In this document: positions 60,562 to 64,000 of the stretch, in pieces | Layout of the letters: each line of letters begins with the position of its first letter | Position numbering within the stretch: the first letter of the stretch is position 1 | DNA from: Limnohabitans sp. Rim28 | GTDB lineage: Bacteria > Pseudomonadota > Gammaproteobacteria > Burkholderiales > Burkholderiaceae_C | DNA: 64,000 nucleotides | Direction: 5' to 3' | Assembly: GCF_000293865.2 (NCBI RefSeq) | Contig: NZ_ALKN02000011.1 | Location: 1-64,000, forward strand | Notes under the pieces: model-generated | What the model saw: only the letters and a program-made list of their open reading frames with translations | What the model was told of the DNA's origin: nothing | The model's database searches: none | Position numbers and translations under genes: made by a program

Positions 60562-62136
60562 ATGAAACGTCGTTCTCTTTTCGCCCTGGCTGCCTTGTCT
60601 GCTGCTTTGTTGAGCCCTTGGGCTGTTCAGGCGCAAACCAAGACCCTGAAGGTGGTGCCCCATGCCAACGTGACCATCCTGGACCCGGTCTGGAGCACGG
60701 CATTTGTCACCCGCAACCACGGTTACATGATTTATGACACCTTGTTCGGCACCGATCTGTCGGGCAAGGTCAAGCCCCAGATGGTGGACAAATGGACGGT
60801 CAGCAAAGACAACCTGACCTGGACATTCAAACTGCGCGATGGCCTGGAGTTCCATGACGGCAAAGCGGTGACCAGCGAAGACGTGGTGGCCTCGATCAAG
60901 CGTTGGTCCAGCCGCGACAGTTTTGGCGGTGTGTTGGCCAAAAGCGTGGACAACTACAGCGCTCCCGACGCCAAGACCTTTGTCATCAAACTCAAGCAGC
61001 CTTTTGGTGTGATGCTGGAAGCCTTGGGCAAGCCCTCGTCCAACGTGCTGTTCATCATGCCCGCGCGCATCGCGGCCACACCCGGCACCGAGCAGATCAA
61101 AGAGCATGTGGGCTCAGGCCCTTACCGCTTTGTGGCCGAAGAATACAAGCCCGGTGAGCGCTTGGTGTATGTCAAAAATGACAAGTACAAGCCGCGCGCT
61201 GAGGCGCCAGACGGCACGACCGGCGGCAAAACCGTGCATGTGGACCGCGTGGAGTGGGTCATCATCCGTGACCCGCAAACCCAGTTCAATGCCTTGGTGG
61301 CGGGCGAGGTCGACATCGTCGAGCAGCCCACCTTTGAACAGTACTCTTCTTTGAAGGCGCAAAAAGACATCCAGATCGTGGATGCACAGCCGGCTGGTTT
61401 GCAGTTCATTTTCCGCTTTAACCACCTGCACGCACCTTTCAACAACGTCAAGGTCCGCCAAGCGGCCATGGTCGCTTTGGGTCAAGAGGCGCACCTGAAA
61501 ACCCAGGTGGGTGCACCCGGCATGTTTGCTTTTTGCAAGAGCATCTACCCCTGCGGCACGCCGCTGGCCAGCGACAAGATGGGCATCTACACCGGCATGG
61601 CCGACCCCAAAAAGGCCGCCCAAATGCTGAAAGAAGCCGGCTATGACGGCACCCCCGTGCTCTTGATGCGCCCGACCGATCTGGCCTCGATCGCCAAACT
61701 GCCTTTGGTGGCCAAGCAGCAACTGGAAGCTGCTGGTTTCAAAGTGGACATGCAGCAAATGGATTGGGCCACGCTGGTGGCACGCCGTGCCAAAAAGGAT
61801 GCCCCAGCGCAAGGCGGCTGGAACGCGTTCATGACGGCCTGGACGGCTGGCGACATCCTGAACCCCTTGACCATGGCCATGATGAACGCGGCGGGCGACA
61901 AAGGCTGGTTCGGTTGGCAGGATGACAAGCAGATCGAGGATTTGAAGGTCAAGTTCGCCCAGGCCACCAACGATGCGCAAAAGAAGCAGTTTGCCGAGCA
62001 AATTCAATTGCGCGCCATGGAGACCGCATCGCACGTGCCATTGGGTCAGTACTTCAACCCAGCGGCGCTGCGCAAAAACATCTCAGGTCTGGTGCCTGCA
62101 GGTGCTCAGGTTTACTGGAACATCAAGAAAAATTGA
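60562..62136 (+). CDS. ABC transporter substrate-binding protein (peptide/nickel family 5)
   Basis: 524-residue periplasmic binding protein of the SBP_bac_5 family. Signal peptide cut near AVQAQ (about residue 24). Typical are the early VWSTAFVTRNHGYMIYDTLF, then LRDGLEFHDGKAVTSEDV and GSGPYRFVAEEYKPGERLVY. GGAG lies seven bases before the ATG at 60562. Ligands of such proteins are short peptides, nickel or other small molecules. It heads the operon with two permeases. Confidence 0.92.
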   Translation: MKRRSLFALAALSAALLSPWAVQAQTKTLKVVPHANVTILDPVWSTAFVTRNHGYMIYDTLFGTDLSGKVKPQMVDKWTVSKDNLTWTFKLRDGLEFHDGKAVTSEDVVASIKRWSSRDSFGGVLAKSVDNYSAPDAKTFVIKLKQPFGVMLEALGKPSSNVLFIMPARIAATPGTEQIKEHVGSGPYRFVAEEYKPGERLVYVKNDKYKPRAEAPDGTTGGKTVHVDRVEWVIIRDPQTQFNALVAGEVDIVEQPTFEQYSSLKAQKDIQIVDAQPAGLQFIFRFNHLHAPFNNVKVRQAAMVALGQEAHLKTQVGAPGMFAFCKSIYPCGTPLASDKMGIYTGMADPKKAAQMLKEAGYDGTPVLLMRPTDLASIAKLPLVAKQQLEAAGFKVDMQQMDWATLVARRAKKDAPAQGGWNAFMTAWTAGDILNPLTMAMMNAAGDKGWFGWQDDKQIEDLKVKFAQATNDAQKKQFAEQIQLRAMETASHVPLGQYFNPAALRKNISGLVPAGAQVYWNIKKN

Positions 62137-62195
62137 TTCGGGTCGGCACGCCCGCGTGCCGACTTTGAACGCCTTGCCGCGTTACGAAAGCCCCC

Positions 62196-63149
62196 ATGTT
62201 GCGTTTTTTGATGCAGCGATTGCTGTCGCTGATCCCTGTCTTGTTGACGGTGGCTGTGGTGGTCTTCCTGATCTTGCGTCTCACGCCGGGCGATCCTGCG
62301 GCGGTGATTGCGGGCAACAACGCCACCAACGAAGACATTGACCGGATCCGCGAGCAATTGGGTTTGAGCCAGCCCCTTTGGACGCAATTTTGGATCTGGT
62401 TCAGCGGCGTGCTCCAGGGTGATTTGGGGTATTCCTTTTACCTGGGCAAGCCGGTGTTGGAACTCATTGGCCAGCGCATCGAGCCCACCTTGTCGCTGGC
62501 GGCGGGCACCATGTTCTTGGCCGTGTTGGTGGCGGTGCCTTTGGGCACCTTGGCGGCTTGGCGCATGGGCGGTTGGCTCGACCGCATCTTGTCGAGTTTT
62601 GCCGTGGCCGGCTTTTCGGTGCCGGTGTTTGTCATTGGTTATGTGCTGATCTACATCTTCGCCATCGAGCTCAAATGGTTCCCGGTGCAAGGCTACAAGC
62701 GGCTGTTGGGGCCTTCTTCTCAAGGCGTGGGCCCATGGGCTTGGCAACTGGTTTTGCCTTGGCTCAGTTTGGCCACCATTTATGTGGCCTTGATTGCCCG
62801 GGTCACGCGGGCCAGTGTGTCCGAGGCCCTGACCGAAGACTACATCCGCACGGCGCGTGCCAAAGGCGTGACCGAACAGGCTGTCTTGATGCGCCATGCG
62901 CTCAGCAACGCGGCTGTGCCCATCGTCACCGTCATTGGCATCGGTGTGGCTTTGCTGATTGGTGGCGTGGTGGTGACCGAGACGGTCTACGCCATCCCCG
63001 GTTTGGGCTCGCTGACCGTGGATGCGGTGCTCAACCGAGACTTTCCGGTCATTCAGGGTGTGGTCTTGTTTTTCAGTGCCCTGTATGTGCTGATCAATTT
63101 GCTGGTGGACTTGAGCTATTTGTGGCTCGACCCGCGCATTCGGTACTGA
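62196..63149 (+). CDS. ABC transporter permease (DppB-like)
   Basis: 317-residue inner-membrane permease with six membrane segments. RLTPGDPAAVIAG and REQLGLSQPLWTQF near the N-terminus are typical of DppB/OppB, and the cytoplasmic EAA loop is EDYIRTARAKGVTEQAVLMR. It pairs with the next gene (ATGA overlap) to form the transport channel for the upstream binding protein. Confidence 0.93.
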   Translation: MLRFLMQRLLSLIPVLLTVAVVVFLILRLTPGDPAAVIAGNNATNEDIDRIREQLGLSQPLWTQFWIWFSGVLQGDLGYSFYLGKPVLELIGQRIEPTLSLAAGTMFLAVLVAVPLGTLAAWRMGGWLDRILSSFAVAGFSVPVFVIGYVLIYIFAIELKWFPVQGYKRLLGPSSQGVGPWAWQLVLPWLSLATIYVALIARVTRASVSEALTEDYIRTARAKGVTEQAVLMRHALSNAAVPIVTVIGIGVALLIGGVVVTETVYAIPGLGSLTVDAVLNRDFPVIQGVVLFFSALYVLINLLVDLSYLWLDPRIRY

Positions 63150-64000
63150 TGCCCATGAAACCCTTGGCTTCTCAATTGCTGGCCAACACCTCCATACGTT
63201 TTGGGGCAGGGGTGTTGGGTCTGTTGCTCCTGATCGCAGGTTTGGCCCCTTGGATGGGCACGGTTGACCCTGCAGCCATGGATTCGGGCCACATCAACAC
63301 CTTGTCGGGCACCGTGGGTGCGTTTGCGCTGCTGGACGGCACCAGCGTGGCCCACACCTTCTGGATGGGTTCTGACAACTTTGGGCGCGACATTTACAGC
63401 CGGGTTTTGTACGGCACGCGGGTGTCTTTGTTGGTGGGCTTGTTCACTGCCGTGGCCGCCTTGTTGGTGGGCGGCACCTTGGGCATGTTGGCCGGTTATT
63501 TTCGGGCACTTGATGCGGTGTTGATGCGCTTCATGGACGGCTTGATGGCCATCCCCGCCATCTTGTTGGCGATCGCTTTGGTGGCCGCTTTGGGCGCGCA
63601 GTTGTGGACCGTGGTGGTGGCCATCGCCGTGCCCGAAATCCCGCGCGTGACCCGCTTGGTGCGGTCCTTGGTCTTGTCTTTGCGCGAAGAACCCTTTGTC
63701 GAGGCGGCGCGTGCTTTGGCCACGCCCACGCCCGTCATTTTGTGGCGGCATATCTTGCCCAATGCCATGGCGCCTTTGATCGTGCAGGGGACCTTCATTG
63801 CGGCCAGTGCGGTGTTGACCGAGGCCATTTTGAGCTTTTTGGGGCTGGGCTTACCGGCCGACATTCCGACCTGGGGCAACATCATGGCCGAGGGCCGGGT
63901 GCAGTTCAGTCAGTACCCGGGCAATGTGCTGTACCCGGCTTTGTTTTTGGTGCCCACGGTGCTGGCGGTGAATTTGTTGGGCGATGGTTTGCGCGACGTG
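63149..64000 (+). CDS. ABC transporter permease (DppC-like), cut by window end
   Basis: 284 codons are visible and the frame is still open at the window end. It has an N-terminal membrane segment, WMGSDNFGRDIYSRVLYGTR (DppC/OppC hallmark) and the EAA loop EEPFVEAARALATPTPVILW. The ATG at 63149 overlaps the TGA of the first permease; a second ATG at 63155 is possible. The ATPase genes of the transporter probably follow outside the window. Confidence 0.92.
   Translation, partial: MPMKPLASQLLANTSIRFGAGVLGLLLLIAGLAPWMGTVDPAAMDSGHINTLSGTVGAFALLDGTSVAHTFWMGSDNFGRDIYSRVLYGTRVSLLVGLFTAVAALLVGGTLGMLAGYFRALDAVLMRFMDGLMAIPAILLAIALVAALGAQLWTVVVAIAVPEIPRVTRLVRSLVLSLREEPFVEAARALATPTPVILWRHILPNAMAPLIVQGTFIAASAVLTEAILSFLGLGLPADIPTWGNIMAEGRVQFSQYPGNVLYPALFLVPTVLAVNLLGDGLRDV

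Overview
The window is chromosomal DNA of a betaproteobacterium, most probably a member of the Burkholderiales family Comamonadaceae. This rests on the 16S/23S sequence and leader style, the rrs-Ile-Ala-rrl-rrf operon, a Bug-type solute-binding protein, the argS-SPOR-dsbA order, high G+C coding sequence and many CoA-dependent catabolic operons. The genus cannot be fixed by eye. Gene density is high and nearly all genes are ordinary single-copy housekeeping or catabolic genes. No CRISPR array, complete insertion sequence or prophage was seen.

Layout. 1-11.5 kb: mostly minus-strand genes: 5' part of hemE (runs off the window), dsbD, a creatininase-family gene (plus), a Tgl-like transglutaminase homologue, a histidine phosphatase, a PhzF-type isomerase, a PLP aminotransferase, an EamA exporter, a LysE exporter and the ABC-F ATPase uup. 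11.5-17.55 kb: a complete rRNA operon with a repeated promoter region, 16S, tRNA-Ile(GAT), tRNA-Ala(TGC), 23S, 5S and a strong terminator. 17.7-25.5 kb: a tight seven-gene plus-strand operon that fits aerobic anthranilate (2-aminobenzoate) degradation through CoA thioesters: fused monooxygenase/OYE reductase, SDR, MarR regulator, enoyl-CoA hydratase, acyl-CoA dehydrogenase, aryl-CoA ligase and RidA. 25.5-29.0 kb: a lower-G+C islet with a lipoprotein, an abortive-infection/HEPN-like gene between two non-coding stretches, and an unknown exported protein. 29.0-36.35 kb: a second catabolic block, in which a divergent MarR gene faces a NicX-like dioxygenase, an alpha/beta hydrolase, an acyl-CoA-dehydrogenase-like flavoprotein without the usual catalytic glutamate, a CoA ligase, a Bug binding protein and a haloacetate-dehalogenase-type hydrolase.

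36.4-45.0 kb (minus): SEC-C protein, PIN-domain protein, RlmL-type methyltransferase, rpoN, lptB, lptA, dsbA, SPOR protein, argS. 45.1-47.1 kb: LysR regulator and HMG-CoA-lyase-type enzyme. 47.3-51.5 kb (plus): malate synthase G with a terminator, a small membrane protein, a class II glutamine amidotransferase and an exported protein. 51.5-60.5 kb: gshB, amn, a BKACE-family enzyme, the fused acyl-CoA mutase icmF behind a perfect palindromic operator, a rhodanese and an amidase. 60.5-64.0 kb: a peptide/nickel-type ABC transporter (binding protein and two permeases, the last cut by the window end).

The best candidates for undescribed biology are the NicX/CoA-ligase hybrid operon, the solitary Abi/HEPN-like gene in the low-G+C islet, and the Tgl homologue that keeps its cysteine but appears to lack both glutamates of the Bacillus enzyme. 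All functional calls come from reading motifs and gene order; no database search was possible.
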